A DNA stretch of 64,000 nucleotides from Salinarimonas rosea DSM 21201. Its GTDB lineage: Bacteria > Pseudomonadota > Alphaproteobacteria > Rhizobiales > Beijerinckiaceae. Position 1 is the stretch's first letter. Every line of letters starts with the position of its first letter. The notes below the pieces were generated by a model. The model saw only the letters and a program-made list of their open reading frames with translations. It did not search any database and was not told the DNA's origin. The position numbers were made by a program, and so were the translations under genes. Positions 16,413-25,291 of this stretch are shown here, piece by piece. The DNA is taken from assembly GCF_000429045.1 (NCBI RefSeq), contig NZ_AUBC01000006.1, positions 186,001 through 250,000 of the forward strand, given 5' to 3'.

Positions 16413-16820
16413 ATGCCCTCGCTCATCCTCACCGCGGTCGTGCGGATCTTCTTCGTCATCATGCTCGTCGGCTCGCTCTGGGTTCTCCTGCGCGGCCACA
16501 ACGAGCCCGGCGGCGGCTTCATCGGGGGCCTCGTCGGCGCGGCCGGGTTCTCGGTTCTGGCGCTCGCGCTGGGCGTCGAGGCGGCGCGGCGCGCCCTCGT
16601 CCTCCACCCCGTCGTCCTGATGGGAGCGGGGCTCGCCGTCGCCTTCGCCTCCGGCGTGCCGGGGATCCTCACCGACGGGTCGTTCCTCACCCACCAGTGG
16701 GGCACCCTCGCGGGCGTGAAGCTCGGCACGACGATCGTCTTCGACCTCGGCGTCTACATGGTCGTCGTCGGCGGGGTCCTCTCCTTCATGTTCCGGCTCT
16801 ACGCGGAGGACGCGGTATGA
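16413..16820 (+). CDS. mrpB: Mrp-type Na+/H+ antiporter subunit B
   Basis: A 135-residue membrane protein with four hydrophobic segments and the MrpB motif LLRGHNEPGGGFIGGLVGA near residues 25-45. It belongs to the antiporter core in which all subunits are needed for activity. It begins three bases after mrpA and its stop overlaps the mrpC start by four bases (ATGA), showing tight translational coupling. Confidence 0.95.
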   Translation: MPSLILTAVVRIFFVIMLVGSLWVLLRGHNEPGGGFIGGLVGAAGFSVLALALGVEAARRALVLHPVVLMGAGLAVAFASGVPGILTDGSFLTHQWGTLAGVKLGTTIVFDLGVYMVVVGGVLSFMFRLYAEDAV

Positions 16821-17215
16821 CGCTCGTCTACGCCATCACCATCGCGGCCTATGTCGGCTGCGGCCTCTACATGATGCTCTCGCGTCACGTGGTGCGCATG
16901 ATCCTGGGCCTGACGCTGCTGACGAACGGCGCGATCTTCCTGATCTTCTTCTCGGGCCGCATCGGCTCGTCGATGCCGCCGGTGATCCCGCAGGGGTCGG
17001 ACGCGCTCTCCGCCGACGCCGCGAACGCGCTGCCGCAGGCGCTGGTGCTCACCGCCATCGTGATCGGCTTCGCGCTGACCGCCTTCGCGATCGCGCTGGC
17101 GCTGAAGGCCTACCGCAGCCTCGGCACGCTCGACGTGCGCGAGATGAAGGCCGCCGAGGCGCTCGGCGCGCCGGATGCGCCCTCCTCCTCCCAGACGGTG
17201 ACCAACCATGGCTGA
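16817..17215 (+). CDS. mrpC: Mrp-type Na+/H+ antiporter subunit C
   Basis: A 132-residue homologue of NuoK with three hydrophobic segments. It shows the typical ...RHVVRMILGLTLLTNGAIF... helix followed by a proline-rich periplasmic loop (MPPVIPQG) and DALPQALVLTAIVIGFA-like segment (here NALPQALVLTAIVIGFA). The Ser/Thr/Gln-rich C-terminal tail is not conserved in the family. It overlaps mrpB by four bases and mrpD by eight. Confidence 0.95.
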   Translation: MTLVYAITIAAYVGCGLYMMLSRHVVRMILGLTLLTNGAIFLIFFSGRIGSSMPPVIPQGSDALSADAANALPQALVLTAIVIGFALTAFAIALALKAYRSLGTLDVREMKAAEALGAPDAPSSSQTVTNHG

Positions 17216-18755
17216 CGCCACCGCCCTCCTCGTCCTCTGGCCGGTCCTGATCCCGATCGCGACCGCCGCGCTCACGGCCGCGCTGTGGAAGAGCCCGGTG
17301 GCGCAGCGCCGGGTCGGGCTCGCCAGCCTCGCCCTCCTGCTCGTCGCCTCGCTCGCGCTCGTCTGGGCGGTGATCGACGAGGGCGTCATCGCCAAGCAGT
17401 TCGGCGCCTGGGCCGCGCCCTTCGGCATCAGCTTCGTCGCCGATCCGCTGTCGGCGGCGATGATCGCCATCTCGGGCATCCTCGCCTTCGCAGTCGGCAT
17501 CTTCGCGCTTTCCGACATCAAGGAGCGCCACGAGCGTGCGGGCTTCCACCCGCTCTTCCACGGCCTGCTCGCCGGCGTGAACGGCGCCTTCCTGACCGGC
17601 GACATCTTCAACCTGTACGTCTGGTTCGAGGTGATGCTGATCACCACGCTGGGCCTGCTCGTGGTCCAGCGCGGGCGGGCGCAGATCGACGGCGCGCTCA
17701 AGTATGCCGCGATGAACCTGTTCGGCACGATCCTCTTCCTGATCGCGGTGGCGCTCCTCTACGGCGCGACCGGCACGCTGAACATGGCCGACCTCGCGCG
17801 CATCCTGCCGCAGATGGAGATGTCGCCCGGCCTCACCGCCTCGGCGCTGCTGTTCCTGGCCGCCTTCGGCATCAAGGCCGGCGTCTTCCCGCTCTTCTTC
17901 TGGCTGCCGGCGAGCTACCACACGGCGCCCATCGCCATCGCGGCGCTGTTCGCGGGCCTGCTGACGAAGGTCGGCGTCTACGCGGCGTTTCGCGTCTTCA
18001 CGCTGATGTTCGAGATGGAGGGCGGGGCGCTTCGCGAGATCGTGGCCGTCGTCGCGGCGCTGACGATGATCACCGGCGTGTTCGGTGCGGCGATCCAGTG
18101 GAACGTGCGCCGGATCCTGTCCTTCCACATCATCAGCCAGATCGGCTACATGCTGATGGGGCTGGCCATCGCGACGCCCGTCGCGATCGCGGGCGCGGTC
18201 TTCTACATCGTCCACCACATCATCGTGAAGGCGAACCTGTTCCTGCTCGCGGGCGCGATCAAGCACGCGGCGGGGACGGACGACCTGCGCAAGGCGGGAG
18301 GCCTGCTCAAGTCTCACCCCTGGCTCGCGGTGCTGTTCCTGATCCCGGCGCTCTCGCTCGCCGGCATCCCGCCGCTGTCGGGCTTCTGGGCGAAGTTCCT
18401 CGTCATCGACGCGAGCCTGCGGGTGGAGGCCTGGTGGCTCGCCGCCGTGGCGCTCGGGGTGGGCGCGCTGACGCTGTTCTCGATGTCGAAGATCTGGATG
18501 GAGGCCTTCTGGAAGAAGCCCGTCCTCGTGCGGGCGACCCCGCGCACGGTGCCGGTGGCCTTCGTCGTGCCCATCGCCCTGCTCGGCGCGGTGACGCTGA
18601 CGATCGGCCTCTTCGCCGATCCTTTCGTCGAGTACGCCCGCACGGCGACCGCGATGCTCGTCGACCCGACCGACTACATCGCCGCCGTCTTCCCCGGCGA
18701 GGCGCCCGTGCGCACCGTCGAGTACCCCGCAGCGACCCAGGGAGCCATCGAATGA
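17208..18755 (+). CDS. mrpD: Mrp-type Na+/H+ antiporter subunit D
   Basis: A 515-residue NuoN/NuoM-like antiporter subunit with about fourteen hydrophobic segments. Features seen are NLYVWFEVMLITTLGLLV (membrane Glu), KAGVFPLFFWLPASYHTAPIAIAALFAGLLTKVGVYA (membrane Lys residues of the proton path) and GIPPLSGFWAKFLVI. With MrpA it forms the two ion-translocating parts of the complex. It overlaps mrpC upstream and mrpE downstream (ATGA), so the operon is read as one coupled unit. Confidence 0.96.
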   Translation: MADATALLVLWPVLIPIATAALTAALWKSPVAQRRVGLASLALLLVASLALVWAVIDEGVIAKQFGAWAAPFGISFVADPLSAAMIAISGILAFAVGIFALSDIKERHERAGFHPLFHGLLAGVNGAFLTGDIFNLYVWFEVMLITTLGLLVVQRGRAQIDGALKYAAMNLFGTILFLIAVALLYGATGTLNMADLARILPQMEMSPGLTASALLFLAAFGIKAGVFPLFFWLPASYHTAPIAIAALFAGLLTKVGVYAAFRVFTLMFEMEGGALREIVAVVAALTMITGVFGAAIQWNVRRILSFHIISQIGYMLMGLAIATPVAIAGAVFYIVHHIIVKANLFLLAGAIKHAAGTDDLRKAGGLLKSHPWLAVLFLIPALSLAGIPPLSGFWAKFLVIDASLRVEAWWLAAVALGVGALTLFSMSKIWMEAFWKKPVLVRATPRTVPVAFVVPIALLGAVTLTIGLFADPFVEYARTATAMLVDPTDYIAAVFPGEAPVRTVEYPAATQGAIE

Positions 18756-19096
18756 GCATCCTCCTCTCCCCCTCCCGGCTTCTCGCCTTCGCCCAGCTCC
18801 TCGTCACCTTCGTCGCGGAGCTGGTGAAGTCGGCGGTGCGCGTCGCCGGCGCGGTGCTCTCGCCGCGCCCGGCGCTGAACCCCGCCGTCGTCGCCGTGCC
18901 GATCGCGCTCGAGACCGACCTGGGCATCGCGACCCTCGCCAACCTCGTCACGCTGACCCCCGGCACGACGTCGCTCCACGTCTCGGAGGCCCGCGACACG
19001 CTCTACGTCCACGTCCTCGACAGCCCCTCCGCCGAGGCTGTCGCCGCGGACATCAAGACCACGTTCGAGACACTGATCCGGAGGATCGAAGGATGA
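18752..19096 (+). CDS. mrpE: Mrp-type Na+/H+ antiporter subunit E
   Basis: A 114-residue MrpE subunit, somewhat shorter than the usual 160 residues: one N-terminal hydrophobic region instead of two or three, then the conserved soluble part (LANLVTLTPGTTSLHVSEARDTLYVHVLD). MrpE is thought to support assembly of the complex rather than ion flow. It overlaps both neighbours by four bases. Confidence 0.92.
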   Translation: MSILLSPSRLLAFAQLLVTFVAELVKSAVRVAGAVLSPRPALNPAVVAVPIALETDLGIATLANLVTLTPGTTSLHVSEARDTLYVHVLDSPSAEAVAADIKTTFETLIRRIEG

Positions 19097-19386
19097 TCGA
19101 GCAGATCGACGCCGCCCTCACCACCGTCGCGCTCGCGCTCACCGTGGTGCTGGCGCTCGCCATCGCCGGCGCCGCCTTCCGCATGATCGTCGGGCCTGGC
19201 TATGCCGACCGCTTCGTCGCGCTCGACATGCTCACCGGCATCGCGGTCGCGGCCTGCGGGCTCACCGCCGTCGTCACCGGCCGGCGCGAGTTCCTCGACG
19301 TCGGGCTCGGCCTCGCGCTGATCGCCTTCGTCGCCACCATCGCCTTCGCGGCCTTCCTCGAGAAGAAGCAGAGGGAAACGTCATGA
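19093..19386 (+). CDS. mrpF: Mrp-type Na+/H+ antiporter subunit F
   Basis: A 97-residue protein with three hydrophobic segments and the MrpF motif FRMIVGPGYADRFVALDMLT near residues 27-46. Length is standard. The family is linked to Na+ or bile-salt efflux in the assembled complex. It overlaps mrpE and mrpG by four bases each. Confidence 0.95.
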   Translation: MIEQIDAALTTVALALTVVLALAIAGAAFRMIVGPGYADRFVALDMLTGIAVAACGLTAVVTGRREFLDVGLGLALIAFVATIAFAAFLEKKQRETS

Positions 19387-20627
19387 CCGCGCTCCTCGCC
19401 CTCGCCCTCAAGCTCGTCGGAACGGGCTTCCTCGTGATCGCGACCGTCGGTGTCCTGCGTTTCGAGGACCCGTTCCAGCGCATGCACGCCGCCACCAAGG
19501 CGGGCACCCTCGGCGCCGGCCTGGTGCTCCTCGGCGTCATGCTGACCAAGGGCTCGCTGGACGCGACCGTCGTCGCCTTCCTCACGCTCGTCTTCCTGAT
19601 CGGGACGATGCCGGTGGCGGGACACCTGCTCGGCCGCGCGGCCTACGTGTCGGGCGCGCCGCTGCGCTCGCGGGAGGATGCGCTCGCCGGCGTGCTGCCG
19701 CGCGCGCCGCATCCGCTCGAGGAGCGCACCGGGCTCGGCTTCCTCGCCCCCGCGCCGGTCGCCGGCGCCGCGACGCCGGTCTTCGGTCGGCAGCCCGTCG
19801 CCGCACCGCGGCCCGCCCCGGCGATCGAGGAGGCGCCCTACGAGACCGGCTTCGCCGGCGTGCGCTTCGCCGTCATCGCCCCGCATGCGGGCATGGTCAC
19901 CCGCCGCGCCATCGCGCTCGCGCAGGCGCACGGCGCGCCGCTCACGGCGGTCGCGGTGATCGACCGCGAGTGCATCGAGAGCGCCCGCGTGCCCGGTGCC
20001 CGCGACGTGGTCCGGGCGAAGCTCGCCGAAGCCATCGAGGAGATGCACCGCGAGACGCGCGAGCGCCCGCAGCCCCTGGCGCTGGCCTACGAGGAGGGCG
20101 ATCCGCTGGCGCTGATCCCGGCGCGCTCGGCGGAGAGCCGCGAGCTGCTCGTGCTCCCCACCGACGGCTGGTGCCACCACGGCGCGGGCGTGACGCTGCC
20201 GGTGTTCGAGGAGCGGCTCGCCGACAAGCTGTTCGCGGTCTCGCGCCGCCACGAGGGCCCGACCCTCTTCGTCGCCGGCGAGGCCCGTGCGGGCGGTCCC
20301 CTCGTCGTCGTGCACGACGGCGGGCGCCGCGCCCAGCGCCTCGCGGCCTGGGCGCTCGCGACGCGGCTGTGGCCGGTCGAGGCCGTGACCGTCGTGGGAT
20401 CGGCGGCGAGGGAGCAGGTGGAGGCGCTCGCCGCGATCGCCGCCGACGCCGGCGCCGCCGTCACGCACGTGCGCACGCCCAAGGCGCCGGCGGGCGCGAT
20501 CCTGCCGGCGCGCTTCGCCGAGGCCGCCGCGATCGTCCTGCCGGCGCAGCCCCGGCGCGCGTGCGCCTACGGCACGTTCTGGCAGGATGCGATCGTGCCG
20601 GGCTGGCGCGGGGACGTGCTGGTGTGA
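19383..20627 (+). CDS. mrpG: Mrp antiporter subunit G fused to a tandem universal-stress-protein-like domain
   Basis: A 414-residue protein, four times the usual length of MrpG. Residues 1-92 are a normal MrpG with three hydrophobic segments and the motif RFEDPFQRMHAATKAGTLG. A Pro/Ala-rich linker follows (about 93-155). Residues about 157-288 and 295-410 then look like two universal-stress-type alpha/beta units: GVRFAVIAPHAGMVTRRAIALAQ, ELLVLPTDGWCHHG and, in the second, GPLVVVHDGGRRAQRLAAWALA. The ATP-binding G-x2-G-x9-G-S/T of USPs is not evident. The layout suggests a cytoplasmic regulatory or nucleotide-sensing module on the antiporter, comparable to USP tails on other cation transporters. 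There is no frameshift or stop at the junction. Confidence 0.85.
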   Translation: MTALLALALKLVGTGFLVIATVGVLRFEDPFQRMHAATKAGTLGAGLVLLGVMLTKGSLDATVVAFLTLVFLIGTMPVAGHLLGRAAYVSGAPLRSREDALAGVLPRAPHPLEERTGLGFLAPAPVAGAATPVFGRQPVAAPRPAPAIEEAPYETGFAGVRFAVIAPHAGMVTRRAIALAQAHGAPLTAVAVIDRECIESARVPGARDVVRAKLAEAIEEMHRETRERPQPLALAYEEGDPLALIPARSAESRELLVLPTDGWCHHGAGVTLPVFEERLADKLFAVSRRHEGPTLFVAGEARAGGPLVVVHDGGRRAQRLAAWALATRLWPVEAVTVVGSAAREQVEALAAIAADAGAAVTHVRTPKAPAGAILPARFAEAAAIVLPAQPRRACAYGTFWQDAIVPGWRGDVLV

Positions 20628-20632
20628 CAGAA

Positions 20633-20667
20633 GAGGGGGCCGGCCGCCGCGGCCCGCCCCCTTCCCG
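20633..20667 (+). terminator. Hairpin after the mrp operon
   Basis: A strong GC-rich inverted repeat just after the mrpG stop (GAGGGGG... pairing with ...CCCCCTTC, enclosing a second GGCC-rich palindrome). It could end the operon transcript, though no long U-tract follows. Confidence 0.5.
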
Positions 20668-20755
20668 GACGCTGTGATTCCCGCGTCCGGTCTGCCAGGG
20701 AGGGTTCGCGGATGCGCGGCGCCGGCTGCACGCTATCCTCCGTTCCCGACGTTCG

Positions 20756-21532
20756 ATGCTCCATCCCACACCCGAATCCCCCCACGCCCGCAAGGTCTTC
20801 CCCTCGCCCAACCACGGCGAGCGCAAGGACGGGCGGCGGCCGGACATGCTCGTCCTGCACTACACCGGCATGCCGGATGCCGGGCAGGCCCTGCAATGGC
20901 TGTGCAACCCGGTCTCCCAGGTGTCCTGCCACTACTTCGTCTTCGAGGACGGCCGCACGCTGCAGCTCGTGCCGGAGGGACGGCGGGCCTGGCATGCGGG
21001 CGTGTCGAGCTGGGCCGGCGAGACCGATCTCAACTCCGTCTCCCTCGGCATCGAGATCGCGCATCCCGGGCACGACGCCGAGGGGCGGCTCGCGGACTAT
21101 CCGGAGGCACAGGTCGCGGCGGTGATCGCGCTGTGCCGGGACCTCGTCGCCCGCTGGGCGATCCGTCCCGAGCGGGTGCTCGCCCATTCCGACATCGCGC
21201 CCGCGCGCAAGCGCGATCCGGGCGAAAGCTTCCCCTGGGCGCGGCTCGCCGGAGAGGGCGTCGGGCACTGGGTGGCGCCGACGCCGATCCGCGACGGCCG
21301 CTTCTTCCAGCGCGGCGAGGAGGGCCGGCCGATCGAGGCGCTGCAGGCGATGCTGGCGCTCTACGGCTGGGGCGTTCCGATCGACGGCGTGTTCGGCGAG
21401 ACGACGGAGCAGGTCGTGACGGCGTTCCAGCGCCACTTCCGGCCCGAGCGCGTCGACGGGGTGGCGGACGCGTCGACCATCACGACGTTGCGGGACCTGC
21501 TGGCCGCGCGGGGTCGAACGCCCGTCAGCTGA
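20756..21532 (+). CDS. N-acetylmuramoyl-L-alanine amidase (AmpD/AmiD type) with peptidoglycan-binding domain
   Basis: A 258-residue amidase_2 enzyme that cleaves the bond between muramic acid and the peptide in murein or its turnover products. Zinc ligands are suggested by His in VLHYTGMP (about residue 35) and in VLAHSDIAPARKRDPG (His and the Asp after KR, about 143-155). The strand SLGIEIAHPG matches the family's catalytic Glu/Asp strand. A C-terminal PG_binding_1 domain follows (EALQAMLALYGWGVPIDGVFGETTEQVVTAFQRHF, split here only in name). There is no signal peptide, so it may be a cytoplasmic AmpD-like recycling enzyme with an added murein-binding domain. Confidence 0.9.
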   Translation: MLHPTPESPHARKVFPSPNHGERKDGRRPDMLVLHYTGMPDAGQALQWLCNPVSQVSCHYFVFEDGRTLQLVPEGRRAWHAGVSSWAGETDLNSVSLGIEIAHPGHDAEGRLADYPEAQVAAVIALCRDLVARWAIRPERVLAHSDIAPARKRDPGESFPWARLAGEGVGHWVAPTPIRDGRFFQRGEEGRPIEALQAMLALYGWGVPIDGVFGETTEQVVTAFQRHFRPERVDGVADASTITTLRDLLAARGRTPVS

Positions 21533-22385
21533 CCTTTCTGGCCCCGCGCTGCGCGGCGCGCTTCGCGTCGCCGGCCGCGTCGTCGATGTCGGGCGCATCG
21601 ATGCGCCGGTAGACCGCCTGGACGACGCCGAAGGCGCCGAAGGCGAACAGGCCGGCGGCCACCAGCGCGAGGAGGATCCAGCCGTAGGGCTGCTCCTGGA
21701 GCGTGCGCAGCGCGCCGCCGAGCCCCCGCGCCTCGCTCGACTGCGCCTGCCAGGCGGCGACGACGAGGAAGCCGCCGATGATCAGGAAGACGATGCCGCG
21801 TGCCGCGAAGCCGGCGCGGCCGAGGGGCACGACCCAGCCGCGCTGGGCGGGGGCGTAGTGGAGGTGCTTCGTCACGTCGCCCTTCCAGGCGCGGACGAGG
21901 AACCCGACACCGGCCCCCGCGATGCCGAGCCCGACGAGGCCCAGCAGCCAGCGCCCGAACGGCTTCGCCATCAGCCAGGCCGACCAGCCCTGCGCGCCCT
22001 CGTCTCCCGACCCGCCCCCGCCGGTCGCCCAGCCGAAGGCGAGGCCGGCGGCGTAGACGGCGAGCGAGAGATAGACGATCCCGCTGATCACGTGCGCCGC
22101 GCGGACGGCGAGGCCCTTGCCCGACGTGCCGCGACGGTCGGCGTCGGTCAGCGCCGCGACCTCCCGCCAGACCGCGAAGGCGACGAGCCCGAGCGCGATC
22201 ACGGCGAGCAGCGCCTTGCCGAACGGCTCGTCGATCAGGCTCGCGAGCGCGCTGCGGCTGCCGCCGGTGTCGCCCCCGGCGCCGACGGCCGCCATCACGG
22301 CGAGCCCGCCGACGATCATGTAGACGATGCCTCGGGCGGCGTAGCCGACCCGGGCGGTGGTCTCGAGCGTGTTCGCGTTCGCCAT
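21525..22385 (-). CDS. DUF1206 family membrane protein
   Basis: A 286-residue protein with six hydrophobic segments arranged as three repeats of a two-helix unit, each opening with a GYAARGIVYMIVG-like motif (seen again as RAAHVISGIVYLSLA and RAGFAARGIVFLIIG). This triple repeat is the hallmark of DUF1206. Function is unknown; it is often found near stress genes. The ATG at 22385 opens the first repeat after a short N-tail. It converges on the amidase gene and overlaps its stop by eight bases. Confidence 0.88.
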   Translation of the reverse strand: MANANTLETTARVGYAARGIVYMIVGGLAVMAAVGAGGDTGGSRSALASLIDEPFGKALLAVIALGLVAFAVWREVAALTDADRRGTSGKGLAVRAAHVISGIVYLSLAVYAAGLAFGWATGGGGSGDEGAQGWSAWLMAKPFGRWLLGLVGLGIAGAGVGFLVRAWKGDVTKHLHYAPAQRGWVVPLGRAGFAARGIVFLIIGGFLVVAAWQAQSSEARGLGGALRTLQEQPYGWILLALVAAGLFAFGAFGVVQAVYRRIDAPDIDDAAGDAKRAAQRGARKVS

Positions 22386-22624
22386 CGCGGCCTCCCCGTG
22401 CGTCGCATCGCCGAGAATGAAGTCCGCGGCCGCGCGGCGGTTCCGAGCGCGGTGCGTCGCCGCCTTCACGGGCGACGACAGTGCCGGGACATCGCGCCCG
22501 CGCAACCGTCGTCCGGTCGCGCCGAAGAGGAGTCGTGCGGTCGCGCCCGAAGGGGAGATGAACCCGCATGCGGCGGGCACCGACAGACCGGCAGGCGCAT
22601 CCGGCGCCTTCGGGAGACGAGGCC

Positions 22625-22768
22625 ATGACGGACCGCACCAACGACCGCACCAGGGACCGCTCGGAAACGGTGATCGGCGCCTGCGCCAGCGTGATCGGCG
22701 CCGCGTCCTACGCGGTCCTGTTCACGCCGCCCTGGCTCGAGCGGCTGGTGAGTGCGCTCGTCGGCTGA
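22625..22768 (+). CDS. Small predicted membrane protein (47 residues)
   Basis: A short ORF with an Arg/Asp/Thr-rich start (MTDRTNDRTRDRSE) and one hydrophobic stretch (ACASVIGAASYAVLF, continuing to a Trp/Leu end). A modest ribosome site (GGGAGACGAGG) precedes the ATG. It lies in the divergent space upstream of the DUF1206 gene and converges on the HD-protein gene. Nothing shows what it does; it could be spurious. Confidence 0.4.
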   Translation: MTDRTNDRTRDRSETVIGACASVIGAASYAVLFTPPWLERLVSALVG

Positions 22769-22779
22769 GGCGTGATGTG

Positions 22780-23274
22780 TCAGCCGTGCGCCGCCGCGAG
22801 GCGCGCACGATCGAAGCCCTGCTCGACACAGAGCGCGAGGATCATGTCGGCCAGGTACGGCCGGGCGGGAAGGGCGGCGCGCAGGTCCGAGGCGCTCGCG
22901 ACGGCCAGGACCTGCGCCGGGACCTCCTCCGCGGCGATGGCGAAGGCGTCGCACAGCCTGAGGCACGCCGCGAGCCGCGTTGTCGCCCTGCGGCCGGTGC
23001 GATGGTCGTGCGCGGCGATGGCCTCGCGGCCCTCGGGCGGCAGGTCGTCGCGCAGCCATTCGGCCGCGAGCACGCCGTGGCGCGTGCGGTCGGAAGCGGT
23101 CTCGCGATCATCGAGATCGTGCAGCAGGCCCACCAGGGTCCAGAGGCGCGCGTCCTCGCCGAGGTCGCGCGCGAGGGCGCCCATCAGGCGCGCCACGGTC
23201 TCGCTGTGGAGGACGCGGGAGCCGCCGCCGAGGTGCGCCTCCAGCAGCGCACGGGCGCGGTCTTCGGCGATCAC
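22780..23274 (-). CDS. HD-domain protein (putative metal-dependent phosphohydrolase)
   Basis: A 164-residue protein. HD-type residues are seen as His in [12 protein letters not shown], the paired HD in [12 protein letters not shown], His in [12 protein letters not shown] and a later HDH ([10 protein letters not shown]). The pattern fits small HD hydrolases that act on nucleotides. It starts at GTG, which overlaps the stop of yciB by four bases, so the two are coupled. Substrate is unknown. Confidence 0.72.
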   Translation of the reverse strand: MIAEDRARALLEAHLGGGSRVLHSETVARLMGALARDLGEDARLWTLVGLLHDLDDRETASDRTRHGVLAAEWLRDDLPPEGREAIAAHDHRTGRRATTRLAACLRLCDAFAIAAEEVPAQVLAVASASDLRAALPARPYLADMILALCVEQGFDRARLAAAHG

Positions 23275-23867
23275 ACGGGGCTCTCGCCGTCGCCGCTCTT
23301 GTCCTCGTGGCGCATGATCAGCGGCGTCTGCGCGAGCGCGAAGGCCAGCGTGATCGGCATGATGCCGAAGACCTTGAAGCTCACCCAGAAATCGGTCGTC
23401 TGCGTGCGCCAGACCACCTCGTTGATGGCGGCGAGAACGAAGAAGAACAGGCCCCAGCGGAAGGTGAGTTTGCGCCAGCCCTCGTCCGTGAGCTTGAACA
23501 CCGAATCGAGCACGATGGTGAGGAGCGACTTGCCGAACCAGAGCCCGCCGAGCAGCACGGCGCCGAAGAGCGAGTTCACGATCGTCGGCTTGAGCTTGAT
23601 GAACAGCTCGTCGGCCAGGATCAGCGTCAGCCCGCCGAAGACCACGACGACGACGCCCGAGACCAGCGGCATCATCGGCAGGCGCTTGACCAGGACGTAG
23701 TGGATCGCCAGCGCGACCACCGTCGCCACCACGAAGATCGCGGTGGCGGTCAGGATGTCCCAGCGCTGGTTGGCGAAGAAGAACAGCCCCAGCGGCCCGA
23801 GCTCGAGAGCGAGCTTGGCGAGCGGGTTCAGGTGCGCCGGATGGGCGGGATCCTCGGTCTTCAGCAT
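23271..23867 (-). CDS. yciB: Inner membrane-spanning protein YciB (septation protein A family)
   Basis: A 198-residue protein with five to six hydrophobic segments. The family is recognised by [16 protein letters not shown] near the N-terminus, the segment [27 protein letters not shown]-like region (positions about 78-105) and [20 protein letters not shown] near the end. YciB is linked to envelope synthesis and septation. It is likely co-transcribed with the HD protein downstream, and lies after folC. Confidence 0.93.
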   Translation of the reverse strand: MLKTEDPAHPAHLNPLAKLALELGPLGLFFFANQRWDILTATAIFVVATVVALAIHYVLVKRLPMMPLVSGVVVVVFGGLTLILADELFIKLKPTIVNSLFGAVLLGGLWFGKSLLTIVLDSVFKLTDEGWRKLTFRWGLFFFVLAAINEVVWRTQTTDFWVSFKVFGIMPITLAFALAQTPLIMRHEDKSGDGESPV

Positions 23868-23927
23868 GGCGGGAACCTACGCGCCGGGCGCGGGCAGGGC
23901 AAGCGGAGCCTGCGGTCGCGGCCTGTG

Positions 23928-25253
23928 TCACGCCGGCAGCGACCCGTTCGCCGCCAGCACGCTTCCCGCCAGGTACAGCGAGCCGCAGATCAGCACCCGC
24001 GGCGGCGCGTCCCAGACCGTGTCGTTGAGGACGGCGAGCGCGGCCTCGACGCTCGGCGCCGTCGAGGTGACGAGGCCGACGGAGGCGGCGATCGCGGCGA
24101 CTTCCTCGGGGGGGCGGGCGGCCATCTGCGAGGGAATCGGCACGCAGACCACCTCCCGGGCGAGGCCCGAGAAGTTCTTGAGGAAGCCGGCCGCGTCCTT
24201 GGTGCCGAGCATGCCGACGATCAGCACCAACGGTGCGTCGGTCCGCTCGGCCCGGTCCGCCATCGCGGCGGCGACGGCGCGGCCGCCGTCGGGATTGTGG
24301 CCGCCGTCGACCCAGACCTCGGAGCCCTCCGGCGCCAGCGCCGGCAGCACGCCGCGGGTCAGGCGCTGGAGCCGGCCGGGCCAGTCGACCGCGACCATCC
24401 CGCGCTCGAAGGCCTCCGTCGGCAGGCGCGAGAAGCCGGCCGCGCGCAGGCCTGCGATGGCGGCGCCGGCGTTGACGAGCTGATGCGCGCCCGGCAGCCG
24501 CGGCATCGGCAGGTCGAGGAGCCCGTCGTCGTCCTCGTAGACCAGCCGCCCGCCTTCCTCGTGGGTCGAGAAGTCCTGCCCGCCGATGCGGATGCGCGAG
24601 GCCCGGGCGCGCTCGGCGGCGGCGGCGAGGGTCCGCTCGGCCGCCTCGTGGTCCTGGCGCGCGATCACCGCCGGGCAGCCGCGCTTGAAGATGCCGGCCT
24701 TCTCGCCGGCGACCTTCTCGATCGTGTCGCCGAGATATTCCGCATGGTCGAGGCCGATCGAGGTGACGATCGCCGCCGCCGGCTCCGCGATCACGTTCGT
24801 CGCGTCGAGGCGCCCGCCGAGCCCGACCTCGAGCAGCAGCACGTCCGCCGGCTCCTCCGCGAAGAGCGAGAGGGCCGCGGCCGTGGTGATCTCGAAGACG
24901 GTGATCGGCTCGCCCTCGTTCGCCTCCTCGCAGGCGCGCAGCGTCTCGACGAGCCGGTCCTCCGGCACGAACACGCCGCCGCCCGGTCGGCCGAGGCGGA
25001 TGCGCTCGTGGAAGCGCACGAGGTGCGGCGAGGTGTAGACGTGCACGACGAGCCCGGCCGCCTCCAGGATCGCGCGCATGAAGGCGATGGTCGAGCCCTT
25101 GCCGTTCGTGCCCGCGACGTGGATCGTCGGCGGCAGGCGCTCTTCCGGGTGGCCGAGCCGCGCGAGCAGGCGCTCGATGCGCGACAGGGAGAAGTCGATC
25201 GACTTCGGGTGCAGCGCGAGGAAGCGCGCGAGGATGGCGTCCGACGACTCCAT
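23928..25253 (-). CDS. folC: Bifunctional folylpolyglutamate synthase/dihydrofolate synthase
   Basis: A 441-residue Mur-ligase-family enzyme that adds glutamate to dihydropteroate and to reduced folates with ATP. It has the P-loop of the family (HVAGTNGKGSTIAFMRAIL, about residues 45-63), the Mg2+/folate loop VYTSPHLVRFHERIR, VLLLEVGLGGRLDATNV and, in the C-terminal domain, VDGGHNPDGGRAVA. Length is standard. It lies directly downstream of accD on the same strand, the usual accD-folC order in proteobacteria. Confidence 0.95.
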   Translation of the reverse strand: MESSDAILARFLALHPKSIDFSLSRIERLLARLGHPEERLPPTIHVAGTNGKGSTIAFMRAILEAAGLVVHVYTSPHLVRFHERIRLGRPGGGVFVPEDRLVETLRACEEANEGEPITVFEITTAAALSLFAEEPADVLLLEVGLGGRLDATNVIAEPAAAIVTSIGLDHAEYLGDTIEKVAGEKAGIFKRGCPAVIARQDHEAAERTLAAAAERARASRIRIGGQDFSTHEEGGRLVYEDDDGLLDLPMPRLPGAHQLVNAGAAIAGLRAAGFSRLPTEAFERGMVAVDWPGRLQRLTRGVLPALAPEGSEVWVDGGHNPDGGRAVAAAMADRAERTDAPLVLIVGMLGTKDAAGFLKNFSGLAREVVCVPIPSQMAARPPEEVAAIAASVGLVTSTAPSVEAALAVLNDTVWDAPPRVLICGSLYLAGSVLAANGSLPA

Positions 25254-25291
25254 GGGCGGCGGCCTGTGTCAGCGTGGGGGCGTGGCGCGGG

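Noticed and set aside
11526-16694. A very long open frame on the minus strand across the helicase and mrpA genes
   Set aside because: It is antisense to clear genes with strong family motifs, its product is charged low-complexity residues (Arg, Glu, Gly), and long antisense frames are expected at this GC content. The same holds for 7446-10088, 34610-38329 and 1300-4269.
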